Below, one piece after another: positions 37,537 through 47,442 of a stretch of DNA of 64,000 nucleotides. The position numbers were made by a program, and so were the translations under genes. The DNA comes from JBMNOZ01 sp050943335. Its GTDB lineage: Bacteria > Bacillota > Desulfitobacteriia > Desulfitobacteriales > Syntrophobotulaceae. The notes beneath the pieces were generated by a model. It was not told where the DNA came from, did not search any database, and was given only the letters and a program-made list of their open reading frames with translations. The DNA lies in contig JBMNOZ010000002.1 of the NCBI GenBank assembly GCA_050943335.1, positions 1 through 64,000 on the forward strand. Reading direction: 5' to 3'. The first letter of the stretch is position 1. Each line of letters begins with the position of its first letter.

Positions 37537-39144
37537 TTACTCCTTTCTCGCCAAAATTTCCCTGTTTGATGTACGGGACAAAAAATAGTTATATACCCGT
37601 GGACCAATATAACCATTATGCCCTACAAAAGCTGATGGACCAGCTTGATCTAATAATTCCCTTCCAAAACCACGCACAATTCCTTGAGCCTTCTCCCACC
37701 ATCTTAGACAGGTTTCATTCATACTGTCCTGTTTTGGATCAATCTCCGCTAACCATTGTCTAAAAGGCTCATCTAAGCGAAAATAAGCCTGCTCTCTTGC
37801 AATTCTGCTTTCACTACTTCCATCTGAGTCACCAGAGGCCTTAGCAAGATTTCGGGCTAGAAATCCTACCTCTTCTACAAGTCTACTAGTAATTTTTAAC
37901 TCGTCTATTATATTACTAACCCAATCTTCACCAAGCTTTGTTAACAAAGCCGCATTAAAAGATAATGTATCGCTAAACACATCTTCAATAGAACAGTTTT
38001 TACTATCATACCTTACTGCGGCAGTCTGAAAACGAAAATGTTTTTTTTCGATTGCATTGTTTGATTTAAGTTTACTTAACCATTTAATAATTCCGGGCGG
38101 CCTTCCCCCCTCACTTTGACCGACAAGAACGGAAAAATCCCTCCAGATTTGGCGTGCAGAATCATGCCGACGAGGGACGTGTTTTGGTTGCTCATCTTTT
38201 TTGCTTATATCCAACCACAAAGTCATTTGTTCGTTATAGGCATTCTCTTCTGTGAAATAATCCCCTCCCAATAAATAATATCCAATGACCAAACCATTCT
38301 GCCTTTCTAGCAACAAACGGCGAGACTGAATTGTTAAAAGACCAGAGGGGTTATCCGGTATAGTGATTTCAACACCCTCATCAGTTTTAACTGTTTCAAC
38401 TTCCCAAATAGGCTCTTCCTTACCCCAAAGTTCATTCTCATCTTTTAGGAAAATCAAATTTAATAGAAGTGTTTCGAATAAATTGCCACCAATTGCAGCA
38501 ATTAAACCTAACTTTCCCAACCAACCCAATTCGTACTTTGAACGTTTTTTCTCTCCCCGCCCCTTACCACTTCCAGATACATCATCAAAAGCATTTATAT
38601 GCAACAACCATCGAGCTGCTTCGGAATAACGAAGCGTCCATAGAGAATCACCAGTACGCTGGGGAAACAAACGTGCCTTTTGGGGCTTGAAGGGTTCGGA
38701 ACCACTCTGGCATATTATCCCATTAAGTTTTGCGGCGGTATATTTAGCTGCCTTTTTATGCTTTTCCAATCCCGCTACCTGATAGAATGGACGTTCCGAA
38801 TGGAACAAATAAAATCTGTCTTCATAGTGCTTTAAGTAATCACCAATAATCTCCATTGGAAATTCACCTTTATCCCATATTCCTTTCCATCTAGATAAGG
38901 CTTCGGTTGGTGATGTTATCGGGGCGTAGTTGCCGTCTGGATCATACCTAGCGAATACTGCATGAAGAATAGCTAGTAAAAGTCTTAATACTGCCACATC
39001 TTGAGTTGGTAGTTCCCCGGCGAGCCCCTGCCACTTCGATGCTCCTTGAAACAATTCCATCAAGGAAACTTCCTCGGTTTCACCGTTAGGCTTCATTACC
39101 AAAATCCATGGCTCATAAAGCAGATTGAACTCTTTTTCAATCAT
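37537..39144 (-). CDS. cse1: Cse1 (CasA, Cas8e) large subunit
   Basis: 535 residues from ATG 39144, which has AGGAGG 9 nt upstream (ATG 39150 is too close). Starts MIEKEFNLLYEPWILV, with SLMELFQGASKWQGLAGELPTQDVAVLRLLLAILHAVF as in Cse1 proteins. The C-terminal four-helix bundle holds the part that contacts the small subunits. It recognises the PAM on target DNA and recruits Cas3. Its start overlaps the cas3 stop by 8 bp. Confidence 0.95.
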   Translation of the reverse strand: MIEKEFNLLYEPWILVMKPNGETEEVSLMELFQGASKWQGLAGELPTQDVAVLRLLLAILHAVFARYDPDGNYAPITSPTEALSRWKGIWDKGEFPMEIIGDYLKHYEDRFYLFHSERPFYQVAGLEKHKKAAKYTAAKLNGIICQSGSEPFKPQKARLFPQRTGDSLWTLRYSEAARWLLHINAFDDVSGSGKGRGEKKRSKYELGWLGKLGLIAAIGGNLFETLLLNLIFLKDENELWGKEEPIWEVETVKTDEGVEITIPDNPSGLLTIQSRRLLLERQNGLVIGYYLLGGDYFTEENAYNEQMTLWLDISKKDEQPKHVPRRHDSARQIWRDFSVLVGQSEGGRPPGIIKWLSKLKSNNAIEKKHFRFQTAAVRYDSKNCSIEDVFSDTLSFNAALLTKLGEDWVSNIIDELKITSRLVEEVGFLARNLAKASGDSDGSSESRIAREQAYFRLDEPFRQWLAEIDPKQDSMNETCLRWWEKAQGIVRGFGRELLDQAGPSAFVGHNGYIGPRVYNYFLSRTSNREILARKE

Positions 39145-41941
39145 CTTCATCTACCTCCTTTTCATAAAGCAATCCATACTTTTGATCATATATCAAGCTA
39201 TAACCACCTAAGCTAGCTCTAAATTGTTCATCAACTATCAAAACAAGTTCTCCTTTTAGCCAAGGAGATTCTTGCCATTGAAAAAGACGCTTTCCATTTA
39301 GATACTCTAATTCTTCAATAGTTCTATCAATCACTCCCGGAAGACAAAATACACGAGGAAGTCTAATCCTTTGGCGAGCAATTGCACGCGCAGTATGTGC
39401 ATCAGGAATTTCATCTACAGGGAGTGCACACCCATTTTCTATCCAGGGTAAAAAATATAAATTTGCATCTTTTTTTTCTTGAACCAATAACACTTCAATA
39501 GATTCATCAATATCGCGCACAGCGGCTTCCCCATGTCGCTCCGAGAACGGCACATCGGTGTCCAGCCAACCGATCAGATTATATTCTGACCCTGACCATA
39601 TCTTATCGATTTGAAAATTTTGAGCTCTTGTCTCTTTATCTTGTTTCTGTTTCTCCCATATTTTTTTTGCCTCTAAATATCCCAGCGGTTCTGGAGAAAT
39701 TTTCAAAGAAGAATCATAAACATGTTGCACTAATTGAGGAATATCTTTGGGGAGAATTACTTTTTGAGGCAAAAATGCCTTCGTACGCATAAGTAGATAT
39801 TTTCCATATACTGCCTTTGTGCCCGCTTCAAAATCGTCACCTTCTACTCCCATAATCAAACACCTGGCTGTACTAAGCTTTTCTGGGCGTTTTCTTCTAT
39901 GACGGTGAAGCCGACCGATACGCTGGAGTAATAAATCCATGGGACAGATATCAGTCACTAAAATATCAAAATCAATATCTAAAGACTGTTCAAAAACTTG
40001 GGTTCCAACAACTATGCGCCTAAAAGGACGATTGGCACTCGCAGATGGTTTACCAAGTTCAGTTAGCAACTCCCGTTCTTTTACATAGCGATCTGGAGTC
40101 AGAAAACGGGAATGTAAAAGGCGCACAGTTTCCTCACCGAAACGTTTTTCTAAAATCCGAGCTATTTCTTGGGCTCGTCTTACTGTATTAACTATCACTC
40201 CTGCACAACCACCAACGGATAATAAATCAGCCAATCTTTCTTCGAGTTCGCTCTCCATAAAAACTGTTAAAGAAACTTCCCGATAAATATCCCGTTCCGG
40301 TGGGACTGCTTTATGATTAACCTTCTCCCCATCAGAATAAGTAAGCATAGGATAAGCATTATCATTAGGAATTAGCTTTTCTTCTGTCAAAATTTTTGTT
40401 CCTCTTCCTAAAGGATCATCCTGGCAATCATAAATATTTTTTTTAGTATTTTTCATTAAATAAGCATCCATTAAGGCTTGGCGTTTCTCAGGAGGCAAAG
40501 TTGCTGACAGCATTATCACTGGTACGCGATAAGCACCAAGCCAGTTTAAAGCCCTTTCTAAATATTGCCCCATATAGGCATCATAGGCGTGACATTCATC
40601 TATAATAACAATTTTATTGGCAAGTCCTAAATGTCGCAGCATAACATGTTTTTGTTTTAAAGCTGCCATCAAAAGTTGGTCGATCGTTCCTACAACAAAA
40701 TCAGCAAGCAATGATTTTTTTTGTCCTTCAAACCATTCGTGAACAATTATATTTGAATTCTCATCTTCTCCAATATTTGCAGAACCCTCAAAGACCTTTA
40801 GAGATTGAAAATCTTCGTTGAACTGTGCTTTTCCATGAACAAGTTCAACAACATGCTGATCATAATCATCAAAACTATCAATCCAATTTAGAATTCGAGG
40901 GAAAATGCCATCAGAAGTGGCTTGAGTTGGTAGAGCAAAAAATATCCCAGCTCGTTTCGTTTTATAAGCAAATATTTCTGCGCAAACCAAAGCCGCCTCC
41001 GTTTTTCCATACCCCATGGGAGCTTCTATAATCATAAATCCTGGAGCATTAATTGCTCCTGCTGACTGCGCTGTTTGGCATTGCAAAATATTTGATTCAA
41101 AACCAAAACGCTCTAAACAAAGATCAGTGCCCATCCACAAATTGCTTATCTCCCAAGGATGAGGCAACTTAACTTCTTGCCAAGCTTTTTGAGCACGAAT
41201 ATTAAACTTTGATAAATCAATCTTATCCTCTAAGCGAAAATAGGGAAAATATTTTTCATTACTGGCAACCCAGTCAGCCATGATTAAAAGTCCACTGAGC
41301 AAAACCTGGGCAGCCATATTAGGAATTGGAATCTCTTCTAAAGTGGAAAAACCCGCCAGCCTTAGGGCAAAATCAATTAATTCTTGTTGGACAGCAGTCC
41401 AAATTTCTTTGCCTTCCCTCTCTAGATGGTAGTTAAAGCTTTGAGCTCTAATACTGCCATATTCCAATTCCAAATGACTTGGTGGTTTTCCGTGGTGGGC
41501 ACCTAAAATACCGGCAACATTTTTATTGCAACCAGCTTCCTCTAATATAACCTGTGTTGCCAAGGCATGAGGAGTCTTGCCTGCTTTCGAAAATTCATGA
41601 ATCGTTCTTAGCGGTAGACCAGCTCTGATCTGTTCTTCAGCAAGACTTTCATCCAAATCTCGACACGGAGGACGAGCATTCTTAATTTGAAATACAGGCG
41701 TCGCCTTTCCTAAATCGTGTACTGCAGCCAGAAACACTAACAATCTTTCGGCATCATTTTCACCTCTGATTTCTGATGAAATAATCCTCTTTGCCCCGTC
41801 CGATAACCAATTCCTCCATAATTTACGAGCTACTAAAGCAGAATCCATTTGATGGGCAGTCAGTGGGAGCCATTGAAGATTGCCATCTTTAGCTGATTTT
41901 TTTGCCCACAGGCTTTGTGCAGCTCGGGAAAGTTTTTCCAA
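39137..41941 (-). CDS. cas3: Cas3 helicase-nuclease
   Basis: 934 residues. N-terminal HD nuclease with FLAAVHDLGKATPVFQ and GAHHGKPPSHLE metal sites. Then superfamily 2 helicase motifs: Walker A APMGYGKTEAALVCAE, motif II VIIDECHAYD (DECH), motif III MLSATLPPEKR, motif V VVGTQVFEQSLDIDFD and motif VI LLLQRIGRLHRH. A C-terminal accessory domain follows. It degrades DNA marked by Cascade. The start is TTG 41941 with AAGGA 11-12 nt before. It leads the operon. Confidence 0.96.
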   Translation of the reverse strand: MEKLSRAAQSLWAKKSAKDGNLQWLPLTAHQMDSALVARKLWRNWLSDGAKRIISSEIRGENDAERLLVFLAAVHDLGKATPVFQIKNARPPCRDLDESLAEEQIRAGLPLRTIHEFSKAGKTPHALATQVILEEAGCNKNVAGILGAHHGKPPSHLELEYGSIRAQSFNYHLEREGKEIWTAVQQELIDFALRLAGFSTLEEIPIPNMAAQVLLSGLLIMADWVASNEKYFPYFRLEDKIDLSKFNIRAQKAWQEVKLPHPWEISNLWMGTDLCLERFGFESNILQCQTAQSAGAINAPGFMIIEAPMGYGKTEAALVCAEIFAYKTKRAGIFFALPTQATSDGIFPRILNWIDSFDDYDQHVVELVHGKAQFNEDFQSLKVFEGSANIGEDENSNIIVHEWFEGQKKSLLADFVVGTIDQLLMAALKQKHVMLRHLGLANKIVIIDECHAYDAYMGQYLERALNWLGAYRVPVIMLSATLPPEKRQALMDAYLMKNTKKNIYDCQDDPLGRGTKILTEEKLIPNDNAYPMLTYSDGEKVNHKAVPPERDIYREVSLTVFMESELEERLADLLSVGGCAGVIVNTVRRAQEIARILEKRFGEETVRLLHSRFLTPDRYVKERELLTELGKPSASANRPFRRIVVGTQVFEQSLDIDFDILVTDICPMDLLLQRIGRLHRHRRKRPEKLSTARCLIMGVEGDDFEAGTKAVYGKYLLMRTKAFLPQKVILPKDIPQLVQHVYDSSLKISPEPLGYLEAKKIWEKQKQDKETRAQNFQIDKIWSGSEYNLIGWLDTDVPFSERHGEAAVRDIDESIEVLLVQEKKDANLYFLPWIENGCALPVDEIPDAHTARAIARQRIRLPRVFCLPGVIDRTIEELEYLNGKRLFQWQESPWLKGELVLIVDEQFRASLGGYSLIYDQKYGLLYEKEVDEDD

Positions 41942-41991
41942 GCCAGCTACTTCCTTTCTTTTACAAACAAGCTTTTTTTCTTATAACCTAT

Positions 41992-41997
41992 ATTATA
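41992..41997 (-). promoter_or_regulatory. Candidate -10 of the cas operon
   Basis: Minus strand TATAAT preceded by TG, about 50 nt before the cas3 TTG. No good -35 at 16-18 bp. It is the only likely promoter between the terminator at 42057-42099 and cas3. Confidence 0.4.
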
Positions 41998-42056
41998 CAT
42001 TTTTCCATAAATCCCTTTTATTTCCTTACAATATCTTCTAAATATCAGAAAATAAA

Positions 42057-42099
42057 AAAGCTATAGGAGAAAATTAAAAAATATTTTTCCTATAGCTTT
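42057..42099 (-). terminator. Terminator between the ferritin-like gene and cas3
   Basis: AAAGCTATAGGA... (42057-42073) pairs with TTTTTCCTATAGCTTT (42084-42099), with T-tracts on both sides, so it can work in either direction. It insulates the cas operon from the gene upstream. Confidence 0.75.
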
Positions 42100-42202
42100 A
42101 ATTCATAGCTTTATATTTTTATATTCTGTTGCTACATCATTTTTGACTAATATTTTTTATCTTTTTTTATAAACAATTTTTATTGTTCTTACATAACTAT
42201 TC

Positions 42203-43465
42203 TTACATAACAACGGCTTCAACTTCAGGAATTCGGGCAATCTCCGTATTATCTACAAGCTTATTTCTGAGCGCTTCTACCGGATGAGCGTTGGATTCAT
42301 ACCGGTAGTCTGTGTTGTACTGTTTTTGATGGCTAGCGATTACTACATGGCTGGGCACTGTGTTAATATCATGGTTCATTTTTCCTTGGTAGAAGAAATA
42401 TTCATGATCTTCAGGTAAATCCTGAACGGAGACGTAGTTTTCCCTGTTGGCAGAAAGTAGGATCTGCTCTCCCAATACTTTACGCACATAATCCCGGGTA
42501 TCTTGGAATTTTAGCAGTTTAGGGAATTGGCCGCCAGGTATTACCTGATGCCATTGTTTATTTTCATATTTCTCGAGCAGCTCTGCGGCTTTGTGCAGGT
42601 GGGCAACCTCCTGCTCATAGTGCATCTCCCAGATGGATTTGACATTAGGATCCACCTCATCCTGATAGAAAGAATAGTAAAGGTAGCATTCCATATACTC
42701 ATGCAATAGCATGTTTTCCAACCAGGTACAATTTGGATCGAGCAGCGAACCATAGTGAGTCACATGTTGCTCTTCGATCATGGCGATTTCTTGATAAAGT
42801 TGGCGTCCCAAATCATTGTAATAGTAGGGGCCAAGGTTCATATAGAAATTCATTGTCTGCTGTTCACCGGAGACAATTATCAAAGAATTAAGCTTGGTTC
42901 GAATATCTGCAGTTTTAAAATTTACCGGTTTTCTGACTGAATCAAAAGGATGCCGATGCTCGGCAATAGTAGGCCGTCCCGGTATGATGTCTACATATTT
43001 TTTTACTAATTGCTCCGCTGGAATTTGCTCATCTAGATCAAGCAAGTTGGCATAACGATAGAGATGATCAAAATCTTCCAGCAAGGCAAGATCCAGTGTT
43101 TGTTTAACATAGAGATCGGGCTCATTCATTGCCAACCAAGCCGTAAGGTCCGTCGCCAGATGTTCATAACCGATGGTTGTTTCAATAACACTTTCATCTA
43201 GCGGCTTAAGCCAGTTGATTCGTTTTTGCTGTTGCTGTTCGATGCGCCTGCTTAAAGCCAGTTCCCGCCGCAAATCATTGTCTTGGCAATTTCGATGGAA
43301 CTGATGCTTGAAAACTATGGCCTCTGCCTCAATTCCGTTCATCAGGATAACACGGATTTTGGTATAAGGGTCTACTGCTTTTTTATCATAGGGTTTCGGA
43401 TAAATAGTCGACCAATCCATAAAGCCGTCTTGCATATTTATTGGTTTTTGTTCAAATGGATTCAT
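42203..43465 (-). CDS. Tandem ferritin-like protein, function unknown
   Basis: 420 residues from ATG 43465 (AGGTGG 6 nt upstream; the longer open frame lacks a site). Two helical blocks carry ferritin-like metal patterns. Block 1 has YEHLATDLTAWLA (E101, H102) and LEDFDHLYRY (E130, H134). Block 2 has EQQTMNFYMN (E201), EEQHVTHYG (E231xxH234), LHEYMECYLYYSF (E256) and EQEVAHLHKA (E286xxH289), i.e. a full di-iron ligand set. No signal peptide or membrane helix. I cannot name the family. Possible roles are iron or oxygen handling. Its own terminator separates it from the cas genes, so a link to CRISPR is only positional. Confidence 0.7.
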   Translation of the reverse strand: MNPFEQKPINMQDGFMDWSTIYPKPYDKKAVDPYTKIRVILMNGIEAEAIVFKHQFHRNCQDNDLRRELALSRRIEQQQQKRINWLKPLDESVIETTIGYEHLATDLTAWLAMNEPDLYVKQTLDLALLEDFDHLYRYANLLDLDEQIPAEQLVKKYVDIIPGRPTIAEHRHPFDSVRKPVNFKTADIRTKLNSLIIVSGEQQTMNFYMNLGPYYYNDLGRQLYQEIAMIEEQHVTHYGSLLDPNCTWLENMLLHEYMECYLYYSFYQDEVDPNVKSIWEMHYEQEVAHLHKAAELLEKYENKQWHQVIPGGQFPKLLKFQDTRDYVRKVLGEQILLSANRENYVSVQDLPEDHEYFFYQGKMNHDINTVPSHVVIASHQKQYNTDYRYESNAHPVEALRNKLVDNTEIARIPEVEAVVM

Positions 43466-43590
43466 AAATAACCACCTCATTTTCTTCATATAATTAAGTA
43501 TCAGCCATAGTATTTGCAAATTTCGCTGTCATATTTATAACTTTTAAAAAACATGTTTAAATTAATTGATTAAAATTCAGAAAATAAAAG

Positions 43591-43632
43591 ACACCACCGT
43601 TTGGAGAAAGAATTGTCTCTGAACTGTGGTGT
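43591..43632 (-). terminator. Terminator downstream of rmuC
   Basis: ACACCAC (43591-43597) pairs with GTGGTGT (43626-43632), with more pairing inside; read on the minus strand it is followed by CTTTTATTTT. It lies in a 326 bp gene-free stretch (43466-43791) that otherwise shows nothing. Confidence 0.65.
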
Positions 43633-43791
43633 TTTAAATATTGCCAGTAATCGAGCTTACCAAGGTTAAAGCTTTTTGAGATATGCTTGCAGGTTGGACG
43701 GATCATTTTAAGAGTTGCTTTGCAGGCGAACTTGTTATGTTGCTACATCAAGGTAATCAAAATGCTATATTACCGGGCTTGTCCGTAAATT

Positions 43792-45132
43792 TTACGGCTT
43801 ATCATCCTCCACACTCGCCGCCAATTCCCTAAGCCCGGTTTCCAGGGATTCAATTTCTTTTATCTCTGGTCCTGTAACACCCAACTCATCAAATTTTCTG
43901 GCTGTTACCAAGACCCTGCTTTCATAAGAGCCTACTGTCTTATTATAGGCTTGCACAGACTGCTGTAATCCTTTGCGAATATCTTCAAGATGATTGGTTA
44001 GGACTCCAAGCCTTTGATAAAGGGTTTTCCCAAGTTCACTTATTCGGCGGGCGTTTTCATTGATCTGTTCCTGCTGCCAGCCATAAGCCACTGCTTTAAG
44101 TAGAGCGATTAAAGTGGTGGGAGTGGCAATAATCACCCTTTGCTCTGCGCCATATTCTATAAGACTAGGATCAGCTTGTAACGCCGCGCTAAAGAATGTT
44201 TCTCCGGGTAAAAACATGATTACAAATTCCGGGGTAAAATCAAATTGGCTCCAATAAGATTTGCTGGCCAGGTTTTGAATATGGCTTTTGACTTGGCGGG
44301 CGTGGCCTTGCATTTTCTCCGCAATTACGTTTTCGTCAGTGGCTTCTAGAGCATCTAAGTAATCAGCTAAGGGTGTTTTAGAATCCACCACAATGGTCTT
44401 ATTGCCCGGTAGTTTGATAATCATATCCGGTCTTTGCTGCCTGCCGGACTGGCCGGCCACTGCTTCCTGTTGGGTGAAGTCGCAATATTCCACCATGCCT
44501 GCTAATTCCACCACCCGTTGGAGCTGAATCTCACCCCATCTCCCCCTGACCGTAGGGGCCTTCAGGGCAGAAACCAGTTTGTTAGTTTCCTTTTGTAGTT
44601 TTTCTTGCCCAACGGCCATCTGCTTAACCTGCTCTAATAATCCTTCATAGGCTCCGGCTCTTTTTTGTTCTAACTCTTGAATCTGGGTATCTACTTTTAT
44701 TAGAGATTCCTTCAGCGGTTTTACCAATTCATCAATTGAGGCTTGTCTTTTTTCCAAATCAGCGCTAGCTTGAACCTGGTATTTCTCTAAAGTCGCTTTT
44801 GCTAGCTCTAAAAAGGATTGACTATTGCTTTTTAAAGCCTCTGCTGATAAAGCTTTAAAACCATCGCTTAATTCCTCTTTGGCCTTATTTAATAAAGCTA
44901 ATTTCTCCTCATACGAAGCTTTCTCCAAATCTATTCTTGTACGCAGTTCGGAGATTTCCAAGGAGACAGCGATTCGCTCTTCCCTTTCCTTCTTTAGCTC
45001 CTCCTCAAGGCCACTATTATGTTCTTCCACAAATTTTAATTTTTCTTTTAATCCCTTATTTCTCAAACCATTTAAGATATAACCAAGAATTAAACCTGCA
45101 AGTACTGCGGCTCCGCCCAATAATATTTCCAT
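43792..45132 (-). CDS. rmuC: RmuC family DNA recombination protein
   Basis: 446 residues. One N-terminal membrane helix (about 3-18), a long coiled coil (about 20-165) and the RmuC nuclease-like core from about 190: VRGRWGEIQLQRVVELAGM, RPDMIIKLPGNKTIVVDSKTPL (Asp and Lys of the PD-(D/E)xK pattern), FMLPGE-like MFLPGETFFSAAL and IATPTTLIALLKAVAYGW. RmuC limits inversions between short repeats; its nuclease activity is inferred from fold. It follows the DUF815 gene by 15 bp. Confidence 0.93.
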   Translation of the reverse strand: MEILLGGAAVLAGLILGYILNGLRNKGLKEKLKFVEEHNSGLEEELKKEREERIAVSLEISELRTRIDLEKASYEEKLALLNKAKEELSDGFKALSAEALKSNSQSFLELAKATLEKYQVQASADLEKRQASIDELVKPLKESLIKVDTQIQELEQKRAGAYEGLLEQVKQMAVGQEKLQKETNKLVSALKAPTVRGRWGEIQLQRVVELAGMVEYCDFTQQEAVAGQSGRQQRPDMIIKLPGNKTIVVDSKTPLADYLDALEATDENVIAEKMQGHARQVKSHIQNLASKSYWSQFDFTPEFVIMFLPGETFFSAALQADPSLIEYGAEQRVIIATPTTLIALLKAVAYGWQQEQINENARRISELGKTLYQRLGVLTNHLEDIRKGLQQSVQAYNKTVGSYESRVLVTARKFDELGVTGPEIKEIESLETGLRELAASVEDDKP

Positions 45133-45147
45133 CTTTTCAACCCCAAA

Positions 45148-46512
45148 TTATATTTGCTCACCAGAAGCCAGTTTCGCTTTCAAATTGTCAACAAATTGTC
45201 TTGCTGTGCGCCCAGAGCTAGTATTATTCATCATTACCCATTGAAGGGCCTTTTGCCTAAGGAGAGTTTTATCTATTCTTAAACCTTCTTGAGCGCAGAG
45301 TCCCTCAACAATCTGTAGATAAGTTTTTTGATCCGGGGAAAGGAAGGTAACTGTTATTCCAAACCTATCCGCCAGGGACAACTTTTCATCCATGGTGTCG
45401 TGAGCATGGACGTCATCTGGCCGACGATCCGCAAAAGATTCTTTAATCAAATGCCGGCGATTAGAGGTTGCATAAATCAAAACATTCCCAGGCCGGGCTT
45501 CAATTCCGCCCTCTAGAAGAGATTTCAAGATTTTATAATCTTCTTCTTCCCCACTAAAGGAGAGATCATCAATAAAAATTATAAATTTCAAAGGAACAGC
45601 GGCCAACTGCCGCACTAACTCGGGATAGCATTTCATTTGATCTTTCTTGAGCTGAACAAGTCTTAAACCCTTATCCACATATTCGTTTAACAAGGCTTTC
45701 ACTAAGGATGATTTTCCTGTTCCTCTGCTGCCGTACAGAATAACATTATTGGCCGGCAAGCCATTGAGAAAACTCTTTGTGTTCCGGAGAACAATCGCTT
45801 GTTCCTTTTCTTGAGCGAAGAGATTACAGAGCCGAATCGGATCCGGGTTTTCTATTCCTTCTAAAGTCTTAGTAGTTTCATTAAAAGAAAAGGCGGCATA
45901 GCTATTAAAAATCCCGTAACCTGTTTGGCGATAATAGTCAAGGAGAAAGGGAATATTTTTTTCCCAATGATCATTCTCTAAAAATCGGTCTAGGATCTGG
46001 TTCTTTTGGGTTGCCAGCCATTTCTGAGCCTGAGTCCCTTTATCTTCTATAGACAGTGGCTGTTTTGCCTCCCATCCCGGCCAGTTCTCAGGTTCAAGCC
46101 CATCCTTGAATACTTGTTTATCATCGGTCTTTATTTTCGTTTGGAAAATTTTAATTATTTCGGCTTTAAGATCATTTAGGGAGAGTTGGGCAAGCTTCTG
46201 CAGGGTTTTTAAGTCCTTGGCAATATTTTCTTCCCAAACCCTTTCAAACCCCAGATCCGAGTGGTTCGGAAATATTTTTTTTGAGCCAGAAGATCTTAGC
46301 AACAGTTCAACAATATAACAGGGCCAATTTATATTTAAGGTTTGTCTGTAAAATCGATGGTAAGCTTTATAAATTTCCTTTCCGTCGGGTTCTTTACTTG
46401 TTAAAGTCTCTAGTAAAGTTATTAAAGCCTTAACCTTTTCATCGTTAGAGAGATCACTATAGATAACTAGGGAATCTACAGCTAAGACTATTCTTTTAAG
46501 TGCTATAATCAT
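45148..46512 (-). CDS. DUF815 AAA+ ATPase
   Basis: 454 residues from ATG 46512 (a TTG nine codons earlier overlaps lepB). The C-terminal half is a DUF815 ATPase: Walker A ILYGSRGTGKSSLVKALL, Walker B FIIFIDDLSFSGEEEDYK, sensor ATSNRRHLIKESF and the arginine-rich DRRPDDVHAHDTMDEKLSLADRFG block. The N-terminal 180 residues are helical and variable. Function unknown, often listed as a predicted ATPase. It lies between lepB and rmuC in one transcript. Confidence 0.9.
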   Translation of the reverse strand: MIIALKRIVLAVDSLVIYSDLSNDEKVKALITLLETLTSKEPDGKEIYKAYHRFYRQTLNINWPCYIVELLLRSSGSKKIFPNHSDLGFERVWEENIAKDLKTLQKLAQLSLNDLKAEIIKIFQTKIKTDDKQVFKDGLEPENWPGWEAKQPLSIEDKGTQAQKWLATQKNQILDRFLENDHWEKNIPFLLDYYRQTGYGIFNSYAAFSFNETTKTLEGIENPDPIRLCNLFAQEKEQAIVLRNTKSFLNGLPANNVILYGSRGTGKSSLVKALLNEYVDKGLRLVQLKKDQMKCYPELVRQLAAVPLKFIIFIDDLSFSGEEEDYKILKSLLEGGIEARPGNVLIYATSNRRHLIKESFADRRPDDVHAHDTMDEKLSLADRFGITVTFLSPDQKTYLQIVEGLCAQEGLRIDKTLLRQKALQWVMMNNTSSGRTARQFVDNLKAKLASGEQI

Positions 46513-46519
46513 TTCTTTT

Positions 46520-47074
46520 TTATTCCCCTTCCATTTCAAAATAGTTCTGCGGGGGTTTTTTTAGTTTTCCTATGTTTTCCAGAGGCCAGTAGCGGATCCA
46601 GACTTTGCCGATTATCTTCTCTTCCGGTAGAAAACCCCAGATATGACTGTCTTTGCTTTCACTGCGGAAATCGCCCAGCATGAAATATGTTCCTTCCGGC
46701 ACTTTTTCAGGACCATATTCATAGTTGGCTTGATACTCGACATAAGGCTCGTTTAAAGGGCGATCATTGATATAAACCTTACCGTTCTTGATTTCTACTG
46801 TTTCCCCTGGTAAGCCGATTACCCTCTTAACGAGGTCTTTATCCTCCATTGAATTGTCTGGGGCTTTAAAGACAACAATGTCTCCTCTCTCAATTGGCTT
46901 GAATTTATAGAAAAACCGGTCGACAATCAACCTGTCATTGAGCTGAATTGTAGGGAGCATGGAGCCGGTGGGCACAATGCGAGTATCTATGAAAAAGTGC
47001 CGAATAACTAATGATAAAATAAAGGCAATGACAATAATTAGAATCCATTCAAACACTGATTTCGCAAATTTCAC
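46520..47074 (-). CDS. lepB: Signal peptidase I
   Basis: 184 residues with a single N-terminal membrane helix (about 9-27). Type I signal peptidase, removing signal peptides outside the membrane by a Ser-Lys dyad: Ser38 in VPTGSMLPT and Lys83 in DLVKRVIGLPGE. Also GDIVVF (box C) and YFMLGDFRSESKDSHIWGF (box E). The short form without an extra membrane helix is usual in Gram-positive bacteria. Its stop lies 7 bp from the DUF815 start. Confidence 0.96.
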   Translation of the reverse strand: MKFAKSVFEWILIIVIAFILSLVIRHFFIDTRIVPTGSMLPTIQLNDRLIVDRFFYKFKPIERGDIVVFKAPDNSMEDKDLVKRVIGLPGETVEIKNGKVYINDRPLNEPYVEYQANYEYGPEKVPEGTYFMLGDFRSESKDSHIWGFLPEEKIIGKVWIRYWPLENIGKLKKPPQNYFEMEGE

Positions 47075-47241
47075 TTTATCACCTTCCGCGTTTTTTGCTT
47101 CCTTGGATGTTGGAGAAATATTTGGCTACAAACAATATATCTTCTATATTTGAACCATTTATTCCTTCAAAAATCTTAGGATCTGACAAATAAAACTCTT
47201 CCTTCTCCTAGATTTACCAAAGAGGGGCTTTTCATTCCTCG

Positions 47242-47270
47242 TTGACAACCTTAATCGTGTTCAATATAAT
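47242..47270 (+). promoter_or_regulatory. Consensus promoter of tRNA-Leu(CAG)
   Basis: TTGACA (47242-47247), exactly 17 bp, TATAAT (47265-47270). Both boxes are perfect. The tRNA begins 14 nt after the -10. Confidence 0.92.
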
Positions 47271-47283
47271 ATTATTTATGAAT

Positions 47284-47370
47284 GCGGTCGTGGCGGAACT
47301 GGCAGACGCGCTAGGTTCAGGTCCTAGTGCTCGCAAGAGCATGGGGGTTCAAATCCCTTCGACCGCACCA
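47284..47370 (+). tRNA. tRNA-Leu(CAG)
   Basis: 87 nt including an encoded CCA. Acceptor GCGGTCG pairs with CGACCGC, anticodon stem CTAGG/CCTAG encloses TTCAGGT (anticodon CAG), a long variable arm (TGCTCGCAAGAGCA) marks a class II tRNA, and the T-arm is GGGGGTTCAAATCCC. Own promoter upstream and own terminator after it. Confidence 0.98.
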
Positions 47371-47415
47371 GTTTTAAAAATGAGTGCACACAAATTAGCA
47401 CACAAAAAATAATGA

Positions 47416-47440
47416 CCGGGGTATTTGTCCCGGCCTTTTT
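47416..47440 (+). terminator. Terminator of tRNA-Leu(CAG)
   Basis: CCGGG (47416-47420) and CCCGG (47429-47433) with an 8-nt loop, then CCTTTTT. Confidence 0.75.
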
Positions 47441-47442
47441 AA

